Below, piece after piece: positions 22,377 to 29,635 of a DNA stretch of 48,902 nt. Made by a program: the position numbers and the translations under genes. The stretch comes from Variovorax sp. KK3 (GTDB lineage: Bacteria; Pseudomonadota; Gammaproteobacteria; Burkholderiales; Burkholderiaceae_C). Numbering within the stretch: position 1 is the stretch's first letter; each line of letters opens with the position of its first letter. The notes beneath the pieces are model-generated. The model saw nothing but the letters and a program-made list of their open reading frames with translations. It searched no databases and had not been told where the DNA came from. The stretch spans positions 1 to 48,902 of the forward strand of contig NZ_LYVO01000054.1 of NCBI RefSeq assembly GCF_001984055.1, given 5' to 3'.

Positions 22377-22682
22377 TCAGGCCGTGGGAGCAAAGCCCGC
22401 GCGCTGCGGCCAGAGATTGGCGAAGCCGTGCACGGCCACCGATGCATAGAGCCCACTGCGCGTGAACGGCTCCTGCGCCTGCCATTGCGAGGCCGCCGCG
22501 CGCTCTGCGAAATCGATGACCAGCAGGCTGCCGACCATGGTCGTGCCGTCATTCGCCAGCAGCGGTCCGGCAAATGCGATGCGTTCCGCCACTTCCGCCA
22601 GGTAGGCCTTGTGCTCCGGGCGCAAGCGCGTGCGCAGGTCACCGGCGTCGGGGCGATCGATGAGGTGGAAGGCGAAAAGCAT
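22377..22682 (-). CDS. YciI family protein
   Basis: 101-residue ferredoxin-like-fold protein of the YciI family. MLFAFHLIDRPDAGDLRTRL, then HKAYLAEVAERIAFAGPLL with the family's conserved His/Asp-type pocket, VGSLLVIDFAERAAASQW and EPFTRSGLYASVAVHGF follow the usual YciI order. The start at 22682 is preferred over a longer frame because AGGAGA precedes it closely and the product then begins as the family does. Most YciI proteins are of unknown function; some help in haloaromatic or muconolactone chemistry. Divergent from the Gfo/Idh/MocA gene with inverted 15-mers between, suggesting shared control. Confidence 0.85.
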   Translation of the reverse strand: MLFAFHLIDRPDAGDLRTRLRPEHKAYLAEVAERIAFAGPLLANDGTTMVGSLLVIDFAERAAASQWQAQEPFTRSGLYASVAVHGFANLWPQRAGFAPTA

Positions 22683-22724
22683 AGGGTCTCCTAAAGTTGA
22701 AATGGTCAACGCGCAGATCGTAGC

Positions 22725-22739
22725 TGAACAATTGAACAA
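22725..22739 (-). promoter_or_regulatory. 15-mer operator candidate, left copy (minus orientation)
   Basis: Reads TTGTTCAATTGTTCA on the minus strand. It is an inverted near-copy (13 of 15 identical) of the element at 22803-22817. The two copies sit in an unusually AT-rich 152-base divergent gap and face the YciI and Gfo/Idh genes respectively. The regulator is unknown; the nearest regulators are IclR and TetR. Confidence 0.45.
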
Positions 22740-22802
22740 TATAAAAATCCTCAGGTTTCATCTCCGATATTCGGAATTGATAGGTGCAAACCCTATATGT
22801 AG

Positions 22803-22817
22803 TTGTTCAGTCGTTCA
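22803..22817 (+). promoter_or_regulatory. 15-mer operator candidate, right copy (plus orientation)
   Basis: TTGTTCAGTCGTTCA, 18 bases upstream of the Gfo/Idh/MocA start. With the inverted partner at 22725-22739 it forms a pair whose centres are 78 bases apart. The internal TGTTCA/CGTTCA direct repeat in each copy suggests tandem half-sites. This is a pattern match only; no binding data. Confidence 0.45.
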
Positions 22818-22834
22818 GTAAATAATCGCATCTC

Positions 22835-23866
22835 ATGACGAACACGGAACCCTTGAATGTCGCCATCGTCGGCCTCGGCTGGTGGGGCCGGATCATCGCG
22901 GACCACATCCGCGCGAGCACCAGGATGCGCCTCGTGCGTGCCACGGATGTCGACGAGCGAGCCCGCGGCTTCGCCACCGATCGCGGCCTCGCGTTCGGCA
23001 CCTCCTTCGACGAGGTGCTGGCCGATCCGATGGTCCGAGGCGTCGTCATCTGCACGCCTCATTCACAGCACACCGCGCAGATCGTCGCGGCGGCAAATGC
23101 CGGCAAGCACGTGTTCTGCGAGAAGCCGCTTTCGCTGACCTCGAGCGACGCGGCGCGCGCGCTCGCCGCCGTCGAGGCCGCCGGCGTCACGCTCGCCGTC
23201 GGCCACGAAAAGCGCTTCGAGCCGCCCGTCATGGAGCTGCTGCGCCTGTGCCGTACCGGCGCACTCGGCGTGCCGCTGCAGGTCGAAGCCAACTTCAGCC
23301 AGGACAAGTTCCTCGCCATGCCATCGGACAACTGGCGGCTTTCCGCCAAGGAAGCACCGGCCGGCCCGATGACAGCGACAGGCATCCACCTGCTCGACCT
23401 GTCGGTCGCGATCTTCGGCGAGGCCCGGTCGGTGCATGCCAGCGTGCAGCAGCTCGACAGCCCCTTGACCAATGGCGACACGCTGGCGGTGCTGGTGAGC
23501 TTCGAGCGAGGCGGGCACGCGCTGTTGAGCGCCATCCTGGCCACGCCCTACACGGGCCGCTTCGCGGTGTACGGCTCCAGGGGCTGGGCCGAAGTGCGCG
23601 ACAAGTCGCATCCCGAATCGCCGCAGGGCTGGACCTTGACGACGTGCATGCGCGGCGAACTGCCCAAGGCGGTCGACATGCCGCCGGCACCCGCGGTGCT
23701 CCACAACCTCGAGGCCTTCGCCGATGCGGCGCGTGGAGGCGCCGCGTATCCGGTTCCCAGGGAACAGATGGTCGCCAACGTCTGCGCGCTGGAGGCAGCG
23801 TTCCGCTCCGCCGAGACGGGACGGGTCGAACCGGTCACGCGCGTCGATTCGTTGATCGCCCGCTAG
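22835..23866 (+). CDS. Gfo/Idh/MocA family NAD(P)-dependent oxidoreductase
   Basis: 343-residue oxidoreductase with an N-terminal Rossmann fold (VAIVGLGWWGRIIADHIR) and the second-strand region RATDVDERARGFA. The catalytic Lys is in the EKPLSLTSSDA block (HVFCEKPLSL), typical for the family. The C-terminal beta-sheet domain includes TGIHLLDLSVAIFGEARSV, where the His in GIHLLD is the usual catalytic partner. Substrates in this family are mostly sugars, inositols, sugar acids or bile pigments. It opens a co-directional set with a C-C-hydrolase-like protein, a Bug receptor and a 3-hydroxyacid-type dehydrogenase. The exact substrate is not inferable. Confidence 0.93.
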   Translation: MTNTEPLNVAIVGLGWWGRIIADHIRASTRMRLVRATDVDERARGFATDRGLAFGTSFDEVLADPMVRGVVICTPHSQHTAQIVAAANAGKHVFCEKPLSLTSSDAARALAAVEAAGVTLAVGHEKRFEPPVMELLRLCRTGALGVPLQVEANFSQDKFLAMPSDNWRLSAKEAPAGPMTATGIHLLDLSVAIFGEARSVHASVQQLDSPLTNGDTLAVLVSFERGGHALLSAILATPYTGRFAVYGSRGWAEVRDKSHPESPQGWTLTTCMRGELPKAVDMPPAPAVLHNLEAFADAARGGAAYPVPREQMVANVCALEAAFRSAETGRVEPVTRVDSLIAR

Positions 23867-23902
23867 ACGTCCTCTTCACTCCGCAGCATCGAGGCCCATC
23901 GC

Positions 23903-25051
23903 ATGTTCAATTACTTCAAGGTCTATTCCTGGAATCTCGCCCTCTCGATGGCGCTCGACGCGGGCGCCAACATGGACGAGGTGGACCGCGCCTGCCGCTC
24001 GCTTCGCGAGGTGGATGACGACCAGGCCCATGCCAACGATTTCTTCCGCGCGTGGGCCGATGGCGCTGCCGCGCTCGCTCGTTCGGCCGCCGAGGACGAA
24101 TCGGCCGGCCACCGCCTCTCGGCCGGCGAGAAGTACCGCCGCGCCTGCGTGATGTACATCACCGCCGAGCGCATACCGGCACACGACCACCCGCCACGGC
24201 TCGCGGCCTACGACGAGCTGTTGCGGACCTTCGCCAAGTACGTGGCGTGCACGGGTGTCGCCTGCGAGAAGGTGTCGGTGCCTTTCGGCGATTCGTTCCT
24301 GCCTGCGCTGATGGTGTCGGTCGGCAGCAGCGCGGCGCCGGCACCGTGCATCGTGCACTTCAACGGGCTCGACGGCGTGAAGGAGTATCTGTACCTCTGC
24401 GGGTTGCCGGAAGCGCTCGGAGCGCGCGGAGTCTCGATCCTGATCGTCGACAACCCGGGCGTCGGCGAAGCCTTGCGCAAGAACGAGCTGCACAACGCGC
24501 CCGAGGCCGAACTGCCTGCGGCTGCGTGCGTGGACATTCTCGAAGCCCGCGCCGACGTCGACCCGCGCCGGATCGGCATGATGGCCCTGAGCCTCGGCGG
24601 CTACCACGCGCCGCGCGCCACCGCCTTCGAGCCGAGGTTCGCTTGCTGCGTGGCATGGGGCGCCAACTTCGACTGGGGTCCGCGCTTTCGCGCGCGCGTC
24701 GAAGGGGCGAGCAGTTCGCAGAAGTCGGTGCCCCATTACGTCGATCACGTGAAGTGGGTGCTGGGGCAAGACAGCGTCGAGGGCTGCATCGCGATCACCG
24801 ACCGCTTCACGCTCGACGGCGTGCTCGACCGCATCCGCGTGCCGGTCTACATCACCCACGGCGAAGACGACCGCCAGATTTCCGTCGCCGAAGCCAAGCG
24901 GACGTATGACGGCTGCATCAACGCGCCGCGGCGCGAACTCCGCATCTTCTCGGCGCAGGAGGGCGGCGAGCAGCACTGCAGCATCGGAAACATGAGCCTG
25001 GCGACCGACGCCATGGCCGACTGGATCGCCGACGTCTTCGCGACGGCCTGA
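23903..25051 (+). CDS. Alpha/beta hydrolase, 2,6-dihydroxypseudooxynicotine-hydrolase/FrsA-like
   Basis: 382 residues. A helical N-terminal cap domain (1-125; FNYFKVYSWNLALSMALDAG start, GEKYRRACVMYITAE) is followed by the hydrolase core. The nucleophile is in MALSLGGYHAPRATAF, the acid in YITHGEDDRQISV and the His in EGGEQHCSIGNM. This two-domain build matches dihydroxypseudooxynicotine hydrolase, which cleaves a C-C bond of a 1,3-diketone-type substrate, and FrsA/YafA relatives. The enzyme lies 36 bases after the Gfo/Idh gene and 63 before the Bug gene, with no other promoter evident. It most likely cleaves a C-C or ester bond of the pathway intermediate. Confidence 0.88.
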   Translation: MFNYFKVYSWNLALSMALDAGANMDEVDRACRSLREVDDDQAHANDFFRAWADGAAALARSAAEDESAGHRLSAGEKYRRACVMYITAERIPAHDHPPRLAAYDELLRTFAKYVACTGVACEKVSVPFGDSFLPALMVSVGSSAAPAPCIVHFNGLDGVKEYLYLCGLPEALGARGVSILIVDNPGVGEALRKNELHNAPEAELPAAACVDILEARADVDPRRIGMMALSLGGYHAPRATAFEPRFACCVAWGANFDWGPRFRARVEGASSSQKSVPHYVDHVKWVLGQDSVEGCIAITDRFTLDGVLDRIRVPVYITHGEDDRQISVAEAKRTYDGCINAPRRELRIFSAQEGGEQHCSIGNMSLATDAMADWIADVFATA

Positions 25052-25114
25052 TCCGCTTCGCTTTCGACACCATCGCGGCGCGCGCCCGCGTGCCTTTCCG
25101 TTTCAGGAGACTTC

Positions 25115-26089
25115 ATGTTCAAGACTTTCACTTCATTGCTTTCGCGCCCGTGCCTCCGTCGCGCCGTGCTCGCGGCGGTGCTCGTTCCCGGCATCGCGGC
25201 GGCCCAGGCCGACCTGATCCGCATCATCGTGCCGATCGGAGCCGGCAACCCCTTCGACTCGTCGGCGCGCGTGTTGGCCGAGGCCATGTCGAAGTCGACA
25301 GGCAAGAGCGTCATCGTCGAAAACAAGGCCGGTGCGGGCGGCCGCATCGCGACGACCGAAGTCGCGAAGGCCAAGCCCGACGGATCGGTGCTGCTGTTCA
25401 CCACGGCGGGCCACGCCACCAATGCGGGCCTGTACGACAAGCTGCCCTACGACCCGGTCAAGGATTTCACGCCCATCACCATGGTGACGCAGTCTTCCGG
25501 CTTCGCGCTGCTCGTGCAGGCGAATTCGCCGTACAAGACGGCGCAGGACCTGATCAAGGCCGCGAAGGAGCAGCCCGAGCGGCTGAGCTACGGCTCCTTC
25601 GGCAACGGCAACACCACCCACGTGATCGGAGCGATGTTCGCGCGCGCGGCCGACATCAAGCTCGTGCACGTGCCGTACAAGTCGCCCGTCACCGACTTTC
25701 TGGGAGGTCACGTGAACATGGTGTTCATGGGCGCATCCACGGCATTGCCGCTGTTGAAGGACGGGCGCGTTCGTGCGCTGGCCATCTCTTCGGAAAAGCG
25801 CGATCCGGAGTTCCCCGGTGTGCCGACCTTTCGCGAGCTGGGCTTTCAAGACGTCGACGTGCCGGCCTGGTCCGCGCTGCTGGCGCCCGCCGGCATGCCG
25901 GCCGACCGGGTGGAGGCGCTGTTCAAGCAAGTGTCCGAGGCGGCGAAGTCGCCGACCTATCAGGAGTACCTGAAGGTCAGCCAGGCCAAACTGACGCTGA
26001 CGCCACCGCAGGTCTTTCGCAAGTCGCTGGAGACCGAGGTCGCGCGGTTCAAGAAGGAATTGCCCGAGCTCGGTATCAAGGGCGATTGA
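25115..26089 (+). CDS. Bug family periplasmic solute-binding receptor (TctC-like)
   Basis: 324 residues. A signal peptide (about 30 residues, through GIAAAQA) is followed by LIRIIVPIGAGNPFDSSARV, the Bug ligand-loop motif, and ENKAGAGGRIATTEVAKAKP. Later blocks (LPYDPVKDFTPITMVTQ, FGNGNTTHVIG, LVHVPYKSPVTDFLGGHVNM) are standard. AGGAGA seven bases before the ATG fixes the start. The ligand is probably a carboxylate processed by the neighbouring oxidoreductases and hydrolase. It sits between the hydrolase and the dehydrogenase gene, 20 bases before the latter, implying one transcript. Confidence 0.93.
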   Translation: MFKTFTSLLSRPCLRRAVLAAVLVPGIAAAQADLIRIIVPIGAGNPFDSSARVLAEAMSKSTGKSVIVENKAGAGGRIATTEVAKAKPDGSVLLFTTAGHATNAGLYDKLPYDPVKDFTPITMVTQSSGFALLVQANSPYKTAQDLIKAAKEQPERLSYGSFGNGNTTHVIGAMFARAADIKLVHVPYKSPVTDFLGGHVNMVFMGASTALPLLKDGRVRALAISSEKRDPEFPGVPTFRELGFQDVDVPAWSALLAPAGMPADRVEALFKQVSEAAKSPTYQEYLKVSQAKLTLTPPQVFRKSLETEVARFKKELPELGIKGD

Positions 26090-26109
26090 AGTCGAGCGAA
26101 AGACCCTCC

Positions 26110-27006
26110 ATGAGAGTTCACCTGATCGGCGCCGGCAAGATGGGGCTGCCCATGGGCCGGCACCTGGCTGCAGCAGGCCACGATGTGTCCGTCGACGACC
26201 TGCACGAGCACCGGCTGGAGGCGGCCCGCGCAAGCGGCATGACCGCATCGACGCGACAGGCCGGCATCGCTGCTGCGGAGGTGGTGCTGTCGTCGCTGCC
26301 GAACGACGATGCGCTGTGGTCGGTGGCGCAGGACGTGCATCGCCATGCACGGCTTGGCGCCGTCTACGTCGATACGAGCACTGTCTCGCCCGCCATGTCG
26401 GCCCAGGTCGCCGGCCTGCTGGCGGAGCGCGAACTCGACTACCTGCGCGTGGCGGTTTCCGGCAACAGCCACATGGCCGACGCCGCGCAGCTCACGCTGC
26501 TGGTGTCGGGGCCGAAGGATGCGTACCAGCGCTCACTGCCTCTGCTGCAACGGCTCGGACCCCATCTGTACTGGCTGGGCCATGAAGAACAGGCCCGCCT
26601 GATGAAGCTGGTCGTGAACCTGATGATCGCGCAGACCAGCGCCATGCTCGCCGAGTCGCTGGCGCTGGGACGCAAGGGCGGCTTGCGCTGGGAAGACATG
26701 TGGGAGGTGCTGACGCACAGCGCTGTGGCGTCGCCCATCGTCAAGGCCAAATCCGAGCAGCTGGCGCATCGCGACTTCGGCGCGACCTTCACCGTGACGC
26801 AGATGGCCAAGGACGTGAACCTGATCCTCGACGAAGCCGCGCGCCTGAAGGTGGGGTTGCCGCAGACGGCGATGACCTTGCAGCTCCTCAACACGGCAGC
26901 GGCCCACGGCGACGCCGATGCGGATTACGCGGCGGTGATCCGATGCGCGGAAAGGGCGGCTGGCCTCGCCGACGATGGTGCAGGCCCACGAGGCCGCCCG
27001 GCATAA
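26110..27006 (+). CDS. 3-hydroxyisobutyrate-dehydrogenase-like NAD(P) oxidoreductase
   Basis: 298-residue beta-hydroxyacid dehydrogenase (6-phosphogluconate dehydrogenase-like fold). The Rossmann motif is HLIGAGKMGLPMGRHLAAAG. VDTSTVSPAMSAQV and YLRVAVSGNSHMADAAQLTL correspond to the substrate-binding block, where the usual DAPVSGG is changed to RVAVSGN. The catalytic Lys is in RLMKLVVNLMIAQTSAM. The C-terminal helical domain ends with DADYAAVIRCAERAAG. It oxidises a beta-hydroxyacid to a semialdehyde or reduces the reverse; the altered substrate block suggests an unusual substrate. It closely follows the Bug gene and precedes the TetR gene; a perfect palindrome TCCGGCGCCGGA begins right after its stop. 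Confidence 0.91.
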   Translation: MRVHLIGAGKMGLPMGRHLAAAGHDVSVDDLHEHRLEAARASGMTASTRQAGIAAAEVVLSSLPNDDALWSVAQDVHRHARLGAVYVDTSTVSPAMSAQVAGLLAERELDYLRVAVSGNSHMADAAQLTLLVSGPKDAYQRSLPLLQRLGPHLYWLGHEEQARLMKLVVNLMIAQTSAMLAESLALGRKGGLRWEDMWEVLTHSAVASPIVKAKSEQLAHRDFGATFTVTQMAKDVNLILDEAARLKVGLPQTAMTLQLLNTAAAHGDADADYAAVIRCAERAAGLADDGAGPRGRPA

Positions 27007-27018
27007 TCCGGCGCCGGA
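27007..27018. promoter_or_regulatory. Perfect 12-bp palindrome before tetR-like gene
   Basis: TCCGGCGCCGGA immediately follows the TAA of the dehydrogenase gene and lies 50 bases upstream of the TetR-type gene. It could be an operator for that regulator, but GC-rich perfect palindromes of this length arise by chance in such DNA, so the assignment is weak. Confidence 0.3.
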
Positions 27019-27067
27019 CGTCCCGGCCCCGGCCACGCAGCATGATGGCCGGCACACGCACGATCGC

Positions 27068-27850
27068 ATGACCAAAACGACCACAGCGCGCTCTTCCACG
27101 ACAGGAAAGCCGGCTCCCTTGCCCGGCATCGTGCGGCCCAACGGGCGCAAGGCCGGCGAGGTGACGCGCGAACGCATGCTCGACGCTGCCGAAGCGATCT
27201 TCGCGCTGCACGGCTTTCACGGCACGTCCATGCGCGAGGTCGCCCAGCAGTCGGATGCGCGTCTGGCCCTGGTCGCCTACCACTTCGGCACCAAGGACAC
27301 CTTGTTCGACAAGGTGGTCGAACGCCGGGCCTCCGTCATGGCGCATCACCGCATGCAGCTGCTCGACGAAGCGCGCAGCCGCGCCGGCAGCGGACCGCTC
27401 GCGCTCGACGACCTGGTGACGGGCTACGTCTATCCCTTCGTCGAGCGCAGCACCAATGGCGGCCGCGGCTGGAAGCACTATTCGCTTCTGGTGGCACGCG
27501 CGTCCAATGCGCCGGACTATGCCAAGGTGATCGGCGTGCACTACAACGCGGTCGCGCGGCAGTTCCTTGCAGAGTTTTGCCGTGCGCTGCCCGAGGTGGA
27601 CGAAGAGAAGGTCTATCACGCCTTCAGCTTCATGGTCGGCACCATGCTGTCGCTGGTGGCCGAGCCGGGGCGCGTGGAAAGCCTGTCCTCCGGCCGCTAC
27701 AAGTCGAGCGATCTGGAACGCGTGTTCGCGAGCATGCTGCCCTTTTTGGTGGCCGGTTTCAGTTCGCTGGCGGACAAGGGTCAGGACGATGCCCTGATGA
27801 AATCGACGAACGCCCGCAGCGGCGCCGGCAGCAACCGTCGACCCGGGTAG
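27068..27850 (+). CDS. TetR/AcrR family transcriptional regulator
   Basis: 260 residues. The N-terminal helix-turn-helix (about 35-85) reads RERMLDAAEAIFALHGFHGT and SMREVAQQSDARLALVAYHF, then GTKDTLFDKVVERR, the TetR signature. The C-terminal ligand domain includes YVYPFVERSTNGGRGWKHYS, resembling the CerR-like/TetR C-terminal domain group. An N-terminal extension rich in Thr, Ser and Pro precedes the HTH. An earlier in-frame ATG (26975) would overlap the dehydrogenase gene; 27068 is kept. The last 70 bases overlap, in opposite orientation, the end of the LysR gene. It probably controls the upstream catabolic genes. Confidence 0.92.
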   Translation: MTKTTTARSSTTGKPAPLPGIVRPNGRKAGEVTRERMLDAAEAIFALHGFHGTSMREVAQQSDARLALVAYHFGTKDTLFDKVVERRASVMAHHRMQLLDEARSRAGSGPLALDDLVTGYVYPFVERSTNGGRGWKHYSLLVARASNAPDYAKVIGVHYNAVARQFLAEFCRALPEVDEEKVYHAFSFMVGTMLSLVAEPGRVESLSSGRYKSSDLERVFASMLPFLVAGFSSLADKGQDDALMKSTNARSGAGSNRRPG

Positions 27851-28680
27851 TACAAGAAGGGACCCGAGAAGCGCGGCCACCAGCGTTCGAGGATGGGCTC
27901 GAGTGCGCCGCTGTTCATGTGCGGCCTGAGCCAGTCCTCGAACAGGTACACCACGCCGGCACCGCCGATCGCGGCGTCCACGGCAAGGTCTGCCGACGCG
28001 CCGAGCCGCACCGTGAGCGGGCCGCTCACGTCCACCGTGAGCGATTCGCCGTCGCGCTCGAATTCCCAGGGCGGCATGGTGCCGCTGGCGAAGCGGCCGC
28101 GCAGGCAGCGGTGCTTCAGCAGGTCGCGCGGGTGTTTAGGTCGGCCCTCGCGGTCGAGGTAGGCCGGGGCCGCGGCGGCGGCGAAGCGCTGGGTGCGCGG
28201 GCCGATCGGGATGGCGACCATGTCCTGCTCCAGCCTTTCCTCGTAGCGGATGCCGGCGTCGCAGCCGGCGGCCAGCATGTCGACGAAGCCGTCTTCTGCG
28301 ATCACGTCGAGCGTTATCTCGGGATAGGCGGCCAGGAAGGGCGGCACGATCGATGGGAGCACGAGCCGCGCGGCGCTGATGGGCACGTTGAGCCGGAGCG
28401 TGCCTGCGGGCTTGTCGCGGAAGCCGTTGACCACGTCGAGCGCGGCCTCGACTTCGGTGAACGCAGGCTTCAGGCGTTCGAGCAGTCGCTCGCCGGCCTC
28501 GGTGGGCCGCACGCTGCGCGTGGTGCGGTGGAGCAGGCGCACGCCCAGGGCCGTTTCGAGCCGGCGCACCGCCTCGCTCAGCGCCGACGCGCTGGTGCCC
28601 GTGAGGCGCGCGCCGTCGCGGAAGCCCCTGGCGCTGGCGACGGTGACGAAGGCATTCAGATCCCCAAGGTCGACGTTCAT
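27781..28680 (-). CDS. LysR family transcriptional regulator
   Basis: 299 residues. The DNA-binding domain (1-60) has LNAFVTVASARGFRDGARLT, SASALSEAVRRLETALGVRL and LHRTTRSVRPTEAG, a standard LysR winged helix. The effector domain starts PAGTLRLNVPISAARLVLPS and ends WWPRFSGPFLYYPGRRLLPA. This pattern belongs to the AaeR/PecT-like subgroup often adjacent to an aldo-keto reductase or a quinone reductase. Divergent from the aldo-keto reductase gene with a 91-base gap, containing the short repeat GCAG-N7-CTGC at 28727-28741. The 3' end overlaps the TetR gene by 70 bases; both C-termini look natural up to there. Confidence 0.95.
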   Translation of the reverse strand: MNVDLGDLNAFVTVASARGFRDGARLTGTSASALSEAVRRLETALGVRLLHRTTRSVRPTEAGERLLERLKPAFTEVEAALDVVNGFRDKPAGTLRLNVPISAARLVLPSIVPPFLAAYPEITLDVIAEDGFVDMLAAGCDAGIRYEERLEQDMVAIPIGPRTQRFAAAAAPAYLDREGRPKHPRDLLKHRCLRGRFASGTMPPWEFERDGESLTVDVSGPLTVRLGASADLAVDAAIGGAGVVYLFEDWLRPHMNSGALEPILERWWPRFSGPFLYYPGRRLLPAPLRAFVDFIRASS

Positions 28681-28771
28681 TGTTTTGAATCCCGCACAGC
28701 CTGTGTCGATTATGTCGGCTTATCAAGCAGTGACGCGCTGCCTAGACTGGGCGCAAAGGAAGCGAATCACC

Positions 28772-29629
28772 ATGACCATCCCTCGAAATTTCACCCTCGG
28801 CGACCGCACGGTCGACCGGCTCGGCTACGGTGCCATGCAGCTCGCCGGCCCCGGCGTCTTCGGCCCGCCGAAGGACCGCGATGCGGCGCTGGCCGTCTTG
28901 CGCGAGGCCATCGCCAGCGGCGTGAACCACATCGACACCAGTGATTTCTACGGCCCGCACGTGACCAACCAGCTCATCCGCGAGGCACTGTCGCCCTACG
29001 CGAAGGACCTGGTCATCGTCACCAAGATCGGCGCGCGGCGCGGCGACAAGGGCGAATGGCTTCCGGCGTACTCGGCCGCGGAGTTGACGCAGGCCGTGCA
29101 CGACAACCTGCGCAACCTGGGGCGGGACGTGATGGAGGTGGTGAACCTGCGCATCATGTTCGACGTGCACGGCCCGGCCGAAGGCTCGATCGAGGCGCCT
29201 CTCACGGCGCTGGCCGAGCTGCAGCAGCAAGGTCTGGTGCGCCACATCGGCCTCAGCAACGTGACGCCCGCGCAAGTGGCGCAGGGCCGCGGCATCTGCT
29301 CCATCGTCTGCGTCCAGAACCAGTACAACCTGGCGCACCGCAAGGACGACGCGCTGGTCGACGAACTGGCGCGCGACGGCATCGCCTACGTGCCCTTCTT
29401 CCCGCTGGGCGGCTTCAGCCCGCTGCAGTCGGCCGCGCTGTCCGAGGTCGCGCAGCGGCTCGGCGCCACGCCGATGCAGGTGGCGCTGGCCTGGCTGCTG
29501 CGGCGGTCCCCCAACATCCTGCTGATTCCGGGCACGTCGTCGGTGGGGCACTTGCGCGAGAACCTGGCCGCAGCCGAGCTCGACCTGCCGGCGGAAGCGC
29601 TGCAGGCGCTCGAGGGCGTGGCCGCCTGA
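28772..29629 (+). CDS. Aldo/keto reductase (YdbC-like)
   Basis: 285-residue NADPH-dependent reductase of the (beta/alpha)8 fold. Catalytic Asp and Tyr are in NHIDTSDFYGPH and the Lys in IVTKIGARRG. The position of the usual His is Asn in EVVNLRIMF, as in YdbC-type relatives. The cofactor-binding end is IPGTSSVGHLRENLAAAELD. AAGGAAG eight bases upstream supports the ATG. It is divergent from a LysR gene that probably activates it in response to an aldehyde, quinone or other electrophile, a frequent pairing in proteobacteria. Convergent with the GH100-like gene with only 6 bases between stops. Confidence 0.93.
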   Translation: MTIPRNFTLGDRTVDRLGYGAMQLAGPGVFGPPKDRDAALAVLREAIASGVNHIDTSDFYGPHVTNQLIREALSPYAKDLVIVTKIGARRGDKGEWLPAYSAAELTQAVHDNLRNLGRDVMEVVNLRIMFDVHGPAEGSIEAPLTALAELQQQGLVRHIGLSNVTPAQVAQGRGICSIVCVQNQYNLAHRKDDALVDELARDGIAYVPFFPLGGFSPLQSAALSEVAQRLGATPMQVALAWLLRRSPNILLIPGTSSVGHLRENLAAAELDLPAEALQALEGVAA

Positions 29630-29635
29630 ACGCGC

